DNA from: Methylobacterium haplocladii | Lineage (GTDB): Bacteria; Pseudomonadota; Alphaproteobacteria; Rhizobiales; Beijerinckiaceae | Assembly (NCBI RefSeq): GCF_007992175.1 | Contig: NZ_BJZT01000024.1 | Span: 58,870 to 122,869, forward strand | Direction: 5' to 3' | DNA: 64,000 nucleotides | Shown here: positions 35,726 through 44,243 of the stretch, piece after piece | How positions within the stretch are numbered: position 1 is the first letter of the stretch | Layout of the letters: each line of letters opens with the position of its first letter | Notes under the pieces: generated by a model | Databases searched by the model: none | What the model was told of the DNA's origin: nothing | What the model saw: only the letters and a program-made list of their open reading frames with translations | Made by a program: the position numbers and the translations under genes

Positions 35726-35819
35726 CCGGGACCTCCTCCGAAACTCGACCGGATGACGCGTCTCGCCGGAGGCCGGGCCGAGTATCGCGCCACCGCGGGG
35801 GCGGCTATTTCCACCGTGC

Positions 35820-37211
35820 TCAGCGGATGATGTTCATGAGATCGGACATCATCGTCTGCGCCGTCGACATGACGCGCGTGTTCGCAGAGTAGGCCTGCTG
35901 GGTTACGATCATCTTCGAGAATTCGCCGGCAATGTCGGTATTCGACTGCTCGATGTTGCCGCCGACCACCGTGCTGGTCCTGAGCCCGGCAATCGGCGCG
36001 CCGGAGGCCGAAGTCTGCTGGTAATTGCCGAGGGAGTCGGGTCGCAATCCGTCGTCGTTGGTGAAATTCACAACGTCGACGCTGGCGAGCGCCACCGTCG
36101 TGCCGTTCGAGTAGGTGCCCATGATCTTGCCGTCCTCGGTCACCTCGACCGTGTTCAGCGTGCCCGAGGCGTAGCCGTTCTGCTGGAGCGTGTTGGTCGT
36201 GACCTTGCCGGTGGTGGAGGCGTATTCCGTCAGGCCGCCGGCCCCGTAGTTGAGGCTGATGTTACCGACCGATGCGCCGTCCACCGTGAGGTTCGGGATG
36301 GTGATCGCGGTCGATGCCGGCGAGGTGAGCTGGCCGCTCGCGTTGAAGGTGAAGGCCTGCCCGGCATTGGTCCAGCTGGTGTTGCTGCCGGTGACGCTGC
36401 TCTTGTCCGCGTAGAACAGGTTCCAGGTGTCGTTTGTGGCGGGCGTGGACGTGGAGTCGGCGTTCTGCACCTTGGCCCATCGCGTCTGCAGGCTGACCGG
36501 CGAACCGGCCGTCGTGTAGACGGTGAGAGAGGGGCCGGAGATGCTGCTGTCGATGAAGCTCTGCGAATTCGTGGAGGAGACCGTCCCGGTTCCGGTACCG
36601 CTGGTGATCCGCGCATCCGAGCCGTCGGCGAAGGTGCCGAGCAGTTCCGAACCCGCCGTCGAAGTCGTGTTGGTGGTGGTCGGGCTCTTCGGCAGGTTGG
36701 CCGAATAGGTGATCGACGTGGTGGCCTTGGCCGGCAGGATCGAGTTGGAGATCTTGATCGGGCCGGTCGACGTCGTCGTGCCCGTGATCGGATCGAGCGT
36801 CTGGCCGGTGAGGTAGGAGCCGGCGCCGTTGGCGAGGTAGCCGTCCTTGTCCTGAGCGAAGTCGCCGCGCCGCGTATAGAGGTTGCTGCCGGAAAAGGAC
36901 GTCGTTCCGGCGGCGTCGGTCGTCTTTTTCTGGACGACGAAGAAGCCCTCGCCGTTCAGCGCCATGTTGGTGGCGACGCCGGTGGACGAGAGATTGCCCT
37001 GGATGGTGTTGGTGAGCTGCGAATACGCACCCACGCTGCCGGCAACTTCGCGCCGCGGGGTCTGCTCCGCGATTAGGTCGACGAAGCTCGTGTCGATGCG
37101 CTTGTAGCCCGTGGTCTGGGAATTGGCGATGTTGCCCGAGATGTTGTCGAGGGCATAGGACTGCGCCTTGAGCCCCGAGACCGCCGTCTGCAGCGCAGTG
37201 AAAACGTCCAT
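35820..37211 (-). CDS. flgE: Flagellar hook protein FlgE
   Basis: FlgE polymerises to form the flagellar hook. The 463-residue protein has the N-terminal motif TAVSGLKAQSYALDNISGNIANSQTTGYKR, the FlgE/F/G segment NMALNGEGFFVVQ and LYTRRGDFAQDKDGYLANG, and the C-terminal SNTDIAGEFSKMIVTQQAYSANTRVMSTAQTMM. The start is the ATG of MDVFTALQ (37211); the open frame upstream is unconserved. It is the first gene of flgE-flgK-flgL and is divergent from the BLUF gene. Confidence 0.94.
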   Translation of the reverse strand: MDVFTALQTAVSGLKAQSYALDNISGNIANSQTTGYKRIDTSFVDLIAEQTPRREVAGSVGAYSQLTNTIQGNLSSTGVATNMALNGEGFFVVQKKTTDAAGTTSFSGSNLYTRRGDFAQDKDGYLANGAGSYLTGQTLDPITGTTTSTGPIKISNSILPAKATTSITYSANLPKSPTTTNTTSTAGSELLGTFADGSDARITSGTGTGTVSSTNSQSFIDSSISGPSLTVYTTAGSPVSLQTRWAKVQNADSTSTPATNDTWNLFYADKSSVTGSNTSWTNAGQAFTFNASGQLTSPASTAITIPNLTVDGASVGNISLNYGAGGLTEYASTTGKVTTNTLQQNGYASGTLNTVEVTEDGKIMGTYSNGTTVALASVDVVNFTNDDGLRPDSLGNYQQTSASGAPIAGLRTSTVVGGNIEQSNTDIAGEFSKMIVTQQAYSANTRVMSTAQTMMSDLMNIIR

Positions 37212-37453
37212 GGCCGATACCCCGTACGCCGACGACGCGGCACGCTGTTCGGGATGGACGGGCGCAACCCGCATGCCAGAGCCAAGTCCTTGAATTCGTT
37301 GGGCCCAGTTGCAGGATGCCCGGCAAGGTCGGCCCGGTCGGAGCACGCAGCCCGGCAAGTCCTGCCGGGTGCGCGCGTCGTTTACGCGACGTTATCGGCA
37401 TGGCCCCTAAGGTGTCGGTACCGTGTCCGAGACGCCGGGATCGAGACGCCCTC
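37212..37453. promoter_or_regulatory. Divergent region between flgE and the BLUF gene
   Basis: This 242-bp gap should contain promoters for the hook operon (minus strand) and for the BLUF-receiver pair (plus strand). A perfect minus-strand match to the sigma-28 -10 element GCCGATAA lies at 37392-37399, but no matching -35 element precedes it, so it is not called as a promoter. Confidence 0.4.
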
Positions 37454-37921
37454 ATGCGGACCAAGCGGACGAGCCTCGTCAACCTGATCTACTTCTCCCG
37501 GCTCAGCCTCGCCGCGGATGCGCCGACGCGCGCTCGCCAGGTCAGTGAGATCGCCAAGCACGCGCAGAAGAAGAACGAATTCGCGGTGATCACGAGCTTT
37601 CTGATCCTCGAAGGCAACTTCGCCGTCCAGATCATCGAGGGCGAGCGTCTCTCCGTGAACGAGACCTTCCAACGCATCGCAGCGGACGCCCGCCACCGGG
37701 ACGTCAAGATCGTGGAGTGGCGCGAGATCATCAAGCGCGCCTTCGTGACGTCGTTCACCACGGGCATACGCGGCGGCACCACCGAGGCGCATTTCAGCAA
37801 GGCCGGTCTGCTGCCGATGCTCCAGCGCGGGACGCCCAAGGCCAGCACGATTCACAATCTTGCAACGACGCTCCAGCACGACACGATGTCGAAGCAGGGC
37901 ATCGATCATCTTTTCGGTTGA
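37454..37921 (+). CDS. Short BLUF-domain blue-light photoreceptor
   Basis: This 155-residue protein is essentially one BLUF domain, which binds FAD and senses blue light. The key residues can be placed: the photoactive Tyr in LVNLIYFSRLS (about residue 13), the Asn in KKNEFAVITSF, and the Gln in FAVQIIEGE. Typical BLUF helices follow (VNETFQRIAADARHRDVKIVEW). The start is an ATG after an unhelpful ribosome region; the frame is open further upstream but unconserved. There is no output domain, so signalling must be through a partner. The next gene, 5 bp downstream, is a single-domain response regulator. Confidence 0.87.
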   Translation: MRTKRTSLVNLIYFSRLSLAADAPTRARQVSEIAKHAQKKNEFAVITSFLILEGNFAVQIIEGERLSVNETFQRIAADARHRDVKIVEWREIIKRAFVTSFTTGIRGGTTEAHFSKAGLLPMLQRGTPKASTIHNLATTLQHDTMSKQGIDHLFG

Positions 37922-37926
37922 TCTCC

Positions 37927-38403
37927 ATGACGGACGCAACAGACACCGCCATGAGCGACACGCCAGCGATCCTGATCGTCGACGATCAGCCCAAGCTCCT
38001 GCGGCTCGTCGTCGAGCTGCTGACGCGGTTGGGCTTTCCGGAGGTCGACGGCGTCTCGGACGCGTTCGAGGCCCTGGAGCGCATGCGGGCGCGTAAATAT
38101 GCCCTGGTGATCTGCGATCTCGACCTGGAGCCGATGGACGGCCTGACGCTGCTGCGCGAGGTCCGCGCCGACAACGTGCTGATGAACACGCCCTTCATCC
38201 TGACCGAGGCGACCTTCGACTTCGAGGACGTGAACGTCGCCCATCTTGCCGGCGCCGACGCCTTCCTCCTGAAGCCGTTCGATATCGCGCTGCTGAAGAC
38301 CAAGCTGAAGCAGGTCCTCAACCGGCGGCCGCGCCGCCGCGAGGCGCCGCTGCCCCTGGAATCGACGCTGAGCCAGGATTTCCCGCTCCTCGGAAAACTC
38401 TGA
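37927..38403 (+). CDS. Single-domain response regulator paired with the BLUF protein
   Basis: This 158-residue receiver protein has the acidic pocket ILIVDDQPKLLRLV, acceptor Asp in LVICDLDLEPMDGLTLL, the Thr switch region in PFILTEATF, and the Lys in AFLLKPFD, all intact. A 35-residue basic tail (RRPRRREAPLPLES) replaces an output domain. It begins 5 bp after the BLUF gene, so the two are certainly co-transcribed. A CheY-like or polarity role is possible given the neighbouring flagellar genes; that is inference. Confidence 0.88.
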   Translation: MTDATDTAMSDTPAILIVDDQPKLLRLVVELLTRLGFPEVDGVSDAFEALERMRARKYALVICDLDLEPMDGLTLLREVRADNVLMNTPFILTEATFDFEDVNVAHLAGADAFLLKPFDIALLKTKLKQVLNRRPRRREAPLPLESTLSQDFPLLGKL

Positions 38404-38540
38404 GCCTCGGAACCCGCGCTCCGCATGGAAGCCCGCCCCGCGGGAGTTGTGCGCCCGCGCGAAAAAGCGAATGACCGCCCCTTCGACAGCCCCTGCCCGT
38501 TCGCCTAACAGCGGAGGGAACGGAAACGGCGTCAGTCCAG

Positions 38541-38548
38541 AGGGAGGG
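38541..38548 (+). promoter_or_regulatory. Ribosome binding site that fixes the quinoprotein start
   Basis: AGGGAGGG lies 9 bases ahead of the GTG at 38558. It supports this start over in-frame upstream ATG codons that would place an unconserved Pro/Gly-rich stretch before the signal peptide. Confidence 0.6.
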
Positions 38549-38557
38549 TCCGGCCGC

Positions 38558-40315
38558 GTGTCTCACCGCAATTGGCTTTTCGCGATCGCGCTCGTCGGTC
38601 TCGCCCTTCCCGCGGAGGCCGAGGACTGGCCGGCCTTCGGCGGCGATCACAGCAACCGCCATGCCTCTGCTCTCGACGCGATCAACCGCGAGACCGTCGG
38701 CAGGCTCAAACCCGCCTGGATCTTCCAGACCGGCACCACCGGCTACTTCCAGGCCGAACCGGTCATCGTCGACGGCACGCTGTACGTGTCGGCCACCGGC
38801 AACCACGTCGCCGCGCTCGAGGCGAAGTCGGGCAAGGTCCTGTGGACCTACACGCACAAGGCGCGCACCGAAAAGATCTTCGGGCCGCCCTCGAACCGCG
38901 GCGTCGCCGTGTCCGGCGGCCTCGTCTACGAGGCGACCATGGACGGGCGCGTCATCGCCCTCGACGCCAAGACCGGAAAGCTCGTCTGGGACATCGAGGC
39001 GGTGCGCCCTGAGGAGGGTGAAACCGAGACGGCCGTGGCGCTCGCGGCTGGGCTCGGCGACAAGGCGGTACAGGGGTCGAGCCGGCTCGGCTTCAAGATG
39101 CCGCCGCTGGTCGCCGAGGGGCTCGTCATCGTCGGTGTCACCGGTGCCGGCTACGGCCTGCATGTCGAGGATGCCAAGGGCGGCCTCGACGGCGGTTCGG
39201 TGGTCGGGATCGAGGGCGGCTATGGCCGCCGCGGCTGGCTCGCGGCGTACGATGCCAAGACGGGCGCCGAAGTCTGGCGCTGGTACGTGACCAAGGAAGA
39301 CGGCTGGGAGGGCGGCTTCGTCGACAAGACCGCCGACGGTCTGCCGCTCCACCGCGACATCCCGGCCGAGAAGGCTGCGGCGGAGACGAACCGCGACGCC
39401 TGGAAGGTCGGCGGCGGCTCGCTCTGGATGACGCCGGCCTACGACAAGGATCTCGGCCTGATCTATCTCGGCACCGGCAACCCGGCGCCGCAGAATTTCG
39501 GCCTGACCCGGCCCGGCGACAACCTCTACACGATGAGCCTCGTCGCCCTCGACGTGAAGACGGGGGCGCTGCGCTGGCACTTCCAGCAGGTGCCCCACGA
39601 GACCTGGGGCTACGACGTCGCCAGCCCCCCCTTCCTGCTCGACTACCCGACCGACACGGGGCCGGTGAAGGCGGTGGCCGAGGCGAGCAAGCTCGGCTGG
39701 ATCTACGTCCACGACCGCAAGGACGGGCGTTTGCTGGGCAAGTCGGCCCCCCTGATCACCCAGAAGAACCTGTTCGTGCCGCCGAGCCCGGAGGGCACCG
39801 TGGTCAGCCCCGGTCCGCTCGGTGCGGTTTCCTGGCACCCGGTCTCCTACGATGCCAAGACCGGTCTCGCCTTCGCCCAGGTCCGGCATGGTGCAGCGAC
39901 CTACACGGTGAAGACCGTACCGGCCGCGAATGGGCGTCCCGAGATCCGCTACACCGAGACCGGCGAGGCCAAGGGCGAACCCACTTTCAGCACGCTCACG
40001 GCCGTCGACCTGTCCAAGGGCGGTTCCGTCGCCTGGAGTACCAAGGCCGGCAGCCGTCTTTCCGGCGGCACGCTGGCTACGGCCGGCGGCATCGTCTTCT
40101 CCGGCGAGGAGGACGGGTATCTCGACGCGCACGACACCGCGAACGGCAGGCTGCTCTGGCGCTTCCAATGCGGTGCCGGCATCGGCGGCCCGCCGGTGAC
40201 CTACTCCGTCGACGGGCGACAATACGTGGCCGTGGCCGCGGGCGGCGCGTCGTTCACGAAGGGTTCGGGTTTTGGGACCGGCGACGCGCTTGTGGTGTTC
40301 GCATTGCCGGAGTGA
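38558..40315 (+). CDS. PQQ-type quinoprotein dehydrogenase with altered active site
   Basis: This is a predicted periplasmic eight-bladed propeller dehydrogenase of the methanol/glucose dehydrogenase superfamily, 585 residues. It has a signal peptide (LFAIALVGLALPAEA) and repeated tryptophan-docking motifs (ALEAKSGKVLWTY, ALDAKTGKLVWD, AYDAKTGAEVWRWY, ALDVKTGALRWHF). The PQQ-facing Trp is in GGGSLWMTP and the metal-binding Asn in LGTGNPAPQ (about residue 308). Two hallmark features differ: the vicinal Cys-Cys disulfide is replaced by Pro-Pro (FGPPSNRG, residues 110-111), and the catalytic Asp position in HETWGYD is Gly (351), with Asp two residues later. There is no haem domain. The substrate is unknown. 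Confidence 0.85.
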   Translation: MSHRNWLFAIALVGLALPAEAEDWPAFGGDHSNRHASALDAINRETVGRLKPAWIFQTGTTGYFQAEPVIVDGTLYVSATGNHVAALEAKSGKVLWTYTHKARTEKIFGPPSNRGVAVSGGLVYEATMDGRVIALDAKTGKLVWDIEAVRPEEGETETAVALAAGLGDKAVQGSSRLGFKMPPLVAEGLVIVGVTGAGYGLHVEDAKGGLDGGSVVGIEGGYGRRGWLAAYDAKTGAEVWRWYVTKEDGWEGGFVDKTADGLPLHRDIPAEKAAAETNRDAWKVGGGSLWMTPAYDKDLGLIYLGTGNPAPQNFGLTRPGDNLYTMSLVALDVKTGALRWHFQQVPHETWGYDVASPPFLLDYPTDTGPVKAVAEASKLGWIYVHDRKDGRLLGKSAPLITQKNLFVPPSPEGTVVSPGPLGAVSWHPVSYDAKTGLAFAQVRHGAATYTVKTVPAANGRPEIRYTETGEAKGEPTFSTLTAVDLSKGGSVAWSTKAGSRLSGGTLATAGGIVFSGEEDGYLDAHDTANGRLLWRFQCGAGIGGPPVTYSVDGRQYVAVAAGGASFTKGSGFGTGDALVVFALPE

Positions 40316-40352
40316 TGATGCACGGACCATCGTTTCGGTAGGCAATCGATAC

Positions 40353-40448
40353 CCCGTCATCGCGTGCCGAAGGCGGAGCAATCCAAGGCGAGCTCACCGA
40401 CGTCACGGCTGTGGCCCTGGATTGCTTCGCTGCGCTCGCAATGACGGG
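40353..40448. repeat. CGTCATTGCGAGCG palindromic repeat, copy 2
   Basis: The right arm GGATTGCTTCGCTGCGCTCG continues into CAATGACGGG, and the left arm begins CCCGTCATCGCG and ends GGAGCAATCC. It is the same element as at 29239-29332, with more divergence in the left arm. It lies between the quinoprotein stop and the terminator of rpsI. Confidence 0.8.
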
Positions 40449-40483
40449 AGCAGTAACGGCCTGATCGGCAGAACAGCACGACA

Positions 40484-40518
40484 AACAAAAAAGGGCGGAT
40501 CCTTGCGGACCCGCCCTT
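40484..40518 (-). terminator. Intrinsic terminator of the rplM-rpsI operon
   Basis: On the minus strand the stem AGGGCGGG / CCGCCCT is followed by a run of T (plus-strand A tract at 40487-40492). It lies 22 bases after the rpsI stop. Confidence 0.88.
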
Positions 40519-40539
40519 CTGTCGTTGCATCGTGAAAAA

Positions 40540-41025
40540 TCAACGCTTCGAGAACTGGAAGCTGCGGCGAGCCTTCTTGCGGCCGTACTTCTTGCGCTCG
40601 ACGACACGCGGATCGCGGGTCAGGAAGCCTTCGCGCTTCAGCGGGGCACGCAGTTCCGGCTCGTAGTAGGTCAGCGCCTTCGAGAGGCCGTGGCGCACGG
40701 CGCCGGCCTGACCCGAGAGACCGCCGCCCTTCACCGTGACGGTGATGTCGTACTGGTCGACGCGGCTGACGATCTCGAGCGGCTGGCGCAGGATCATGCG
40801 GAGCACCGGACGAGCGAAGTAGACCTCGATGGTGCGGCCGTTGACGACGACGGTGCCGTTGCCGGGCTTGATCCAGACGCGGGCGACCGCGTCCTTGCGC
40901 TTGCCGGTGGCGTAGGCACGGCCCTGCTTGTCGATCTTCTGGACGCGCACCGGAGCCTGCTGCTCGGGGTTCGACGTGTCGGTGTTCGACCGGTTGAGGT
41001 CGGAAAGGGACTGAAGCGTCGCCAT
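40540..41025 (-). CDS. rpsI: 30S ribosomal protein S9
   Basis: S9 binds 16S rRNA in the head of the small subunit, with its C-terminal tail reaching the P site. The 161-residue protein has a non-conserved N-terminal extension of about 33 residues, then the S9 core ([53 protein letters not shown]) and the canonical Lys/Arg tail ending FSKR. It starts 2 bp after the rplM stop, forming the usual L13-S9 operon. Confidence 0.97.
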   Translation of the reverse strand: MATLQSLSDLNRSNTDTSNPEQQAPVRVQKIDKQGRAYATGKRKDAVARVWIKPGNGTVVVNGRTIEVYFARPVLRMILRQPLEIVSRVDQYDITVTVKGGGLSGQAGAVRHGLSKALTYYEPELRAPLKREGFLTRDPRVVERKKYGRKKARRSFQFSKR

Positions 41026-41027
41026 GA

Positions 41028-41489
41028 TCAAGCGCTCACGTTCTTGCGGTTGAGGGCGCCGACGTCGAACGCCTGCGGCTGCTGGGCTTCGTGGGGATGG
41101 CTGGCGCCCTTGTAGACGCGCAGGTTGCCCATGATCTGGCGGAAGAGCGGGCCGCGCGGCAGCATGCGCTCCACGGCCTTCTCGACGACACGCTCGGGGA
41201 AGCGACCTTCGAGGATGTACTTGGCCGAGCGCTCCTTGATGCCGCCCGGATAGCCGGTGTGGTGGTAGTAGTTCTTCTGCTCGTACTTGCGACCGGTGAA
41301 TTTCACCTTGTCGGCATTGATGACGATGACGTTGTCGCCGCAGTCGACGTGGGGCGTGTAGGCGGGCTTGTGCTTGCCGCGCAGGCGCAACGCCACGATC
41401 GAAGCGAGACGGCCGACGACGAGGCCCTCCGCATCGATCACGAGCCACTTCTTTTCGACGTCGGCGGGCTTCAGCGAGGTGGTTTTCAT
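41028..41489 (-). CDS. rplM: 50S ribosomal protein L13
   Basis: L13 is an early-assembly protein of the large subunit. The 153-residue protein has [56 protein letters not shown] and [25 protein letters not shown]. The start at the ATG of [15 protein letters not shown] is standard; the frame is open upstream but unconserved. The gene is first in the rplM-rpsI operon. Confidence 0.97.
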   Translation of the reverse strand: MKTTSLKPADVEKKWLVIDAEGLVVGRLASIVALRLRGKHKPAYTPHVDCGDNVIVINADKVKFTGRKYEQKNYYHHTGYPGGIKERSAKYILEGRFPERVVEKAVERMLPRGPLFRQIMGNLRVYKGASHPHEAQQPQAFDVGALNRKNVSA

Positions 41490-42054
41490 GGCTGATCCCG
41501 TGCCGGTTCTCTCGAAACAAGGCGCCGCCGCGTCGGGTGACGCAGCGGCGTTCGAGCGGTGCATACGGAGTAGGGCGTCCCTCGTCAAGGGATATCGGAC
41601 GGCACAGTATCGCAAAAGCTCAATGCGTGGAACGAGTTCGGATGTAAGGTATCAGGATACCCCACTGCCTGGACCGCTTCGGCGCCTTCCGCCGTTCGTC
41701 CAGGCGGCCAGCGGGTCAAACGTCGTGAGAGGCGGGTCATCGAGTCCGAGCAAACACAACCCTATCGATCGCCGAGCCTGTTGTGGTAATTTCGCCACAG
41801 CCGGTTGGGATCAGTAGCCTTCGGGACCAAGCGACCGTGACGGCGGTTGCGTGGCGGCATGTCGCAGTTTTCGGTTGCATCCCCTGCGCGGAGGTCCCTT
41901 TCGAATCGTGTGGTTAGCACCCGCCGACTCGCCGGAACGGAGCGGCTGACCCGGAATGGGGCAATGCGATGGCACTGTGGTTTTTATGCACTATTGCTAG
42001 CTTGGCCATAAAGTAAGCTGAGGTTGTTCATTCGGAACTGAGTCGGAGACCACG
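41490..42054. other. Gap of 565 bases with promoters but no recognised gene
   Basis: No convincing reading frame is seen. The region should hold the rplM-rpsI promoter (minus strand) and, near 41985-42030, an A/T-rich promoter-like stretch for the small lipoprotein. A dyad TGTGG-TAATTTCG-CCACA lies at about 41783-41800, of unknown role. Confidence 0.4.
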
Positions 42055-42195
42055 ATGATCACCTCCACCACCGCCAAGCGCGTCGTTCTCATCGCTTTCG
42101 CTGCCGTCGTTGCTCTCAACGCTTCGGCCTGCATCGGCAAGGGCAAGGGCAAGGCTCCGCCGCCCGTCGCCGCTCCGGTCATCTCCAAGTACTGA
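42055..42195 (+). CDS. Very small lipoprotein (46 residues)
   Basis: This short ORF encodes a signal peptide (basic AKR, hydrophobic VVLIAFAAVVALNA) followed by the lipobox-like ASAC, so residue 24 would be the lipidated cysteine. The mature part is only about 23 residues, Gly/Lys then Pro/Ala-rich (GKGKGKAPPPVAAP). The ATG follows a GGAG ribosome site and a terminator follows at 42245, so it is a self-contained transcription unit. Comparable tiny lipoproteins (entericidin-like) are common, but it has no clear family match by eye. Confidence 0.65.
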   Translation: MITSTTAKRVVLIAFAAVVALNASACIGKGKGKAPPPVAAPVISKY

Positions 42196-42244
42196 TCTCT
42201 TAAAGACAGTATTTATCGACCGGTATCCGAACTAGACGGCCTCG

Positions 42245-42275
42245 GGGGTTCGCCATGAGCGAACCCCTAACTTTA
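42245..42275 (+). terminator. Hairpin terminator after the small lipoprotein
   Basis: A 9-bp stem GGGGTTCGC / GCGAACCCC with a short loop is followed by TAACTTTAT, 49 bases after the stop codon. Confidence 0.7.
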
Positions 42276-42329
42276 TATGCCGCCTGGATCGGCATTAGTT
42301 AGAAGCAAACGCTGTTGGAGCGCTGGCCT

Positions 42330-42980
42330 ATGGGCACCTTTCGCGAATTGGCTGGACGTGTCCGGGCGACGCGGACCCTGAGCCGGCTCTCCCTTCTCTC
42401 CCTGACCGCCGCCGTTCTCGCCCTCGGCCTGGCCTCGCAGCCCGCCGACGCCGCCCGCAGCGGCAATGGCGCGGAAGGACGGCAAACCAGCATCCGTGGC
42501 AAGACACAGTACGCCATCGAATTCCGCTCGCGCTACGCGCTGAGCTACGGCCACACCTTCATCATGTACGGCCGGCTGAACGCCAAGGGCCAGCTCGTCG
42601 ACCGTGTGGTCGCCGGCCTGCACCCGGCGGGCGACAGCGCGCAGCCCTGGATGCTCGGCCACCTCATCCCCGTGAAGTCCGAGACAGGACCGAGCGACGG
42701 CGACCTCGAAGACGAGTACGTCTCGGCCCGCTATCGCGTCGTCGTCGACGAGCCAGAGTTCCGGCGCATCGTCGCCTACATCAAGAACAAGCAGGCGACG
42801 TCCGGCACCTGGCATGCGATCTTCAACAATTGCAGCAGCTGGGTCGCCGATGTCGGCCGCTACATGGGCCTGAGCGCCCCCGGTTCGCTGCTGATGCCGG
42901 CCGATTTCATCAACGGCATGCGCAAGATGAACGAAGGCAACGACCGCCGTACCGCCCTGTCCCTCGCAGCCGCCCGGTAA
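42330..42980 (+). CDS. Secreted protein with candidate Cys/His catalytic pair
   Basis: I do not recognise a named family. The 216-residue product has a long signal peptide (ending ASQPADA-AR near residue 42) and a single conserved-looking domain. It contains YGHTFIMYGRL near residue 75 and NNCSSWVADVGRYMGL near residue 170, a spacing and local pattern like permuted papain-like (NlpC/P60 or LRAT-type) hydrolases, with His before Cys. A peptidoglycan or lipid amidase function is possible but unproven. The ATG at 42330 is preferred over a TTG at 42315. The next gene begins 13 bp after the stop. Confidence 0.65.
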   Translation: MGTFRELAGRVRATRTLSRLSLLSLTAAVLALGLASQPADAARSGNGAEGRQTSIRGKTQYAIEFRSRYALSYGHTFIMYGRLNAKGQLVDRVVAGLHPAGDSAQPWMLGHLIPVKSETGPSDGDLEDEYVSARYRVVVDEPEFRRIVAYIKNKQATSGTWHAIFNNCSSWVADVGRYMGLSAPGSLLMPADFINGMRKMNEGNDRRTALSLAAAR

Positions 42981-42993
42981 TACCGGCGGCGGT

Positions 42994-44208
42994 ATGACAG
43001 TCACCGCCGCGCCGATCGTCCGACGAAGGCTGGTCGTTCACATCCACGGCTATCAGCTGACTGCGCCGGATCGGTTTCACCGGCGCTTCTCCCGCGATCT
43101 TTCCACCTTCGGCGAGACCTGGTCGGCATCGACCGAGACCGGCGCGCCCGAAATCCTGCCGCGTCAGGCGCACTGGCAGGCCGAGGCCGGCGGCCCGGAC
43201 TGGCGAACGCGGACCGACTACCGCATCATCCGCCTCGACGACCTGATCGCGCAGGGGCATCGGAAGCCGCTGCCCGGCCGCATTCTGCTCGGCATTCGTG
43301 GCCTGTTCGACTTCCTGCTCGACCGCGCGATCCTGGGCTATTTCCGCTACGGCTGGCGGTACGCGATCTTCACCATCGCGCCACTGGCGATGATGCTCGC
43401 CTCCGTGCTCGCCGGCTTATTCGCAGCACGATGGTCGTCCGGCTCGATCGGGCCGTGGTTCGGGTCGCTCGTCGGAATTGCCGTCTTCGTGGCCGGCATC
43501 GCGTTCTTCTCCAAGAAATTCTACCTGTTCATCCTGCTGGAGGATTGGGCCTTCGCCAGCATCCTGGCGCGACGACTGGAGCCGGAACTCGCAGCGCGGC
43601 TCGACGAGGGAAGCCGCGAAGTCCGGGCCGCGATCGAGGGTGGGACCTTTGACGAGGTCCTGCTCATCGGCCACAGCCTCGGCGCCGTGATGATCCTGCA
43701 TTTCGCGGAGATGCTGCTGGGCGGGTTGCCGCCGGAGACGGCCTCAGCCCCCTCGCCCACCCGCATCGCCCTCCTGACGATCGGCTCGTCGGTCCTCAAG
43801 ATCGGCCTGCACAGCGCCGCTGAACCGCTGCGCCGCGCCACTGCCGCGGTGACGTCGTCGCCGCGCATCGTCTGGGCCGATTACTGGTCGCAGCACGACG
43901 TGATGAACTTTCCCTATGTCGACCCGGCCGTCGCCATGGGCATAACCCCGCTGCACCCGCCGATCAGCCGCAAGGCGATTTTTCGGCAGATGATCTCGGC
44001 GGAGGCCTTGCGTGCGGTGCGCTTCGATTTCTTCCGAAAGCACAATCAGTTCTTCCACGCAGCGACGCGTCGCAGCGGCTACGACTACTTCATGTTCACC
44101 TGCGGCCCGTTCTACGGCGCCGACCTCGCCCGATCGCCGCACGGGGCGATGGACTGGCTCGACGACAGGGGCGCCCTCACCGGCAACGCGCCACAGCACG
44201 GCGCCTGA
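42994..44208 (+). CDS. Membrane-anchored alpha/beta hydrolase
   Basis: This 404-residue protein begins with a hydrolase strand and oxyanion motif (RRLVVHIHGYQ) and has the serine nucleophile elbow LLIGHSLGAVMI near residue 225. Between them lie two strong membrane segments (about residues 127-148, TIAPLAMMLASVLAGLFAA, and 155-175), so the catalytic domain is split by a membrane hairpin. The likely final catalytic His is among several in the C-terminal part. The start is an ATG 13 bp after the preceding gene. The substrate is unknown; lipids are a reasonable guess. Confidence 0.7.
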   Translation: MTVTAAPIVRRRLVVHIHGYQLTAPDRFHRRFSRDLSTFGETWSASTETGAPEILPRQAHWQAEAGGPDWRTRTDYRIIRLDDLIAQGHRKPLPGRILLGIRGLFDFLLDRAILGYFRYGWRYAIFTIAPLAMMLASVLAGLFAARWSSGSIGPWFGSLVGIAVFVAGIAFFSKKFYLFILLEDWAFASILARRLEPELAARLDEGSREVRAAIEGGTFDEVLLIGHSLGAVMILHFAEMLLGGLPPETASAPSPTRIALLTIGSSVLKIGLHSAAEPLRRATAAVTSSPRIVWADYWSQHDVMNFPYVDPAVAMGITPLHPPISRKAIFRQMISAEALRAVRFDFFRKHNQFFHAATRRSGYDYFMFTCGPFYGADLARSPHGAMDWLDDRGALTGNAPQHGA

Positions 44209-44243
44209 TTGCGCCCAGGCTCGATCGCCCGTATCGCCGCGCC

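Noticed and set aside
37392..37399. Sigma-28 -10 element (GCCGATAA) upstream of flgE
   Set aside because: Perfect -10 match but no -35 at the required spacing, and Rhizobiales usually lack this sigma factor use; kept only as a note.
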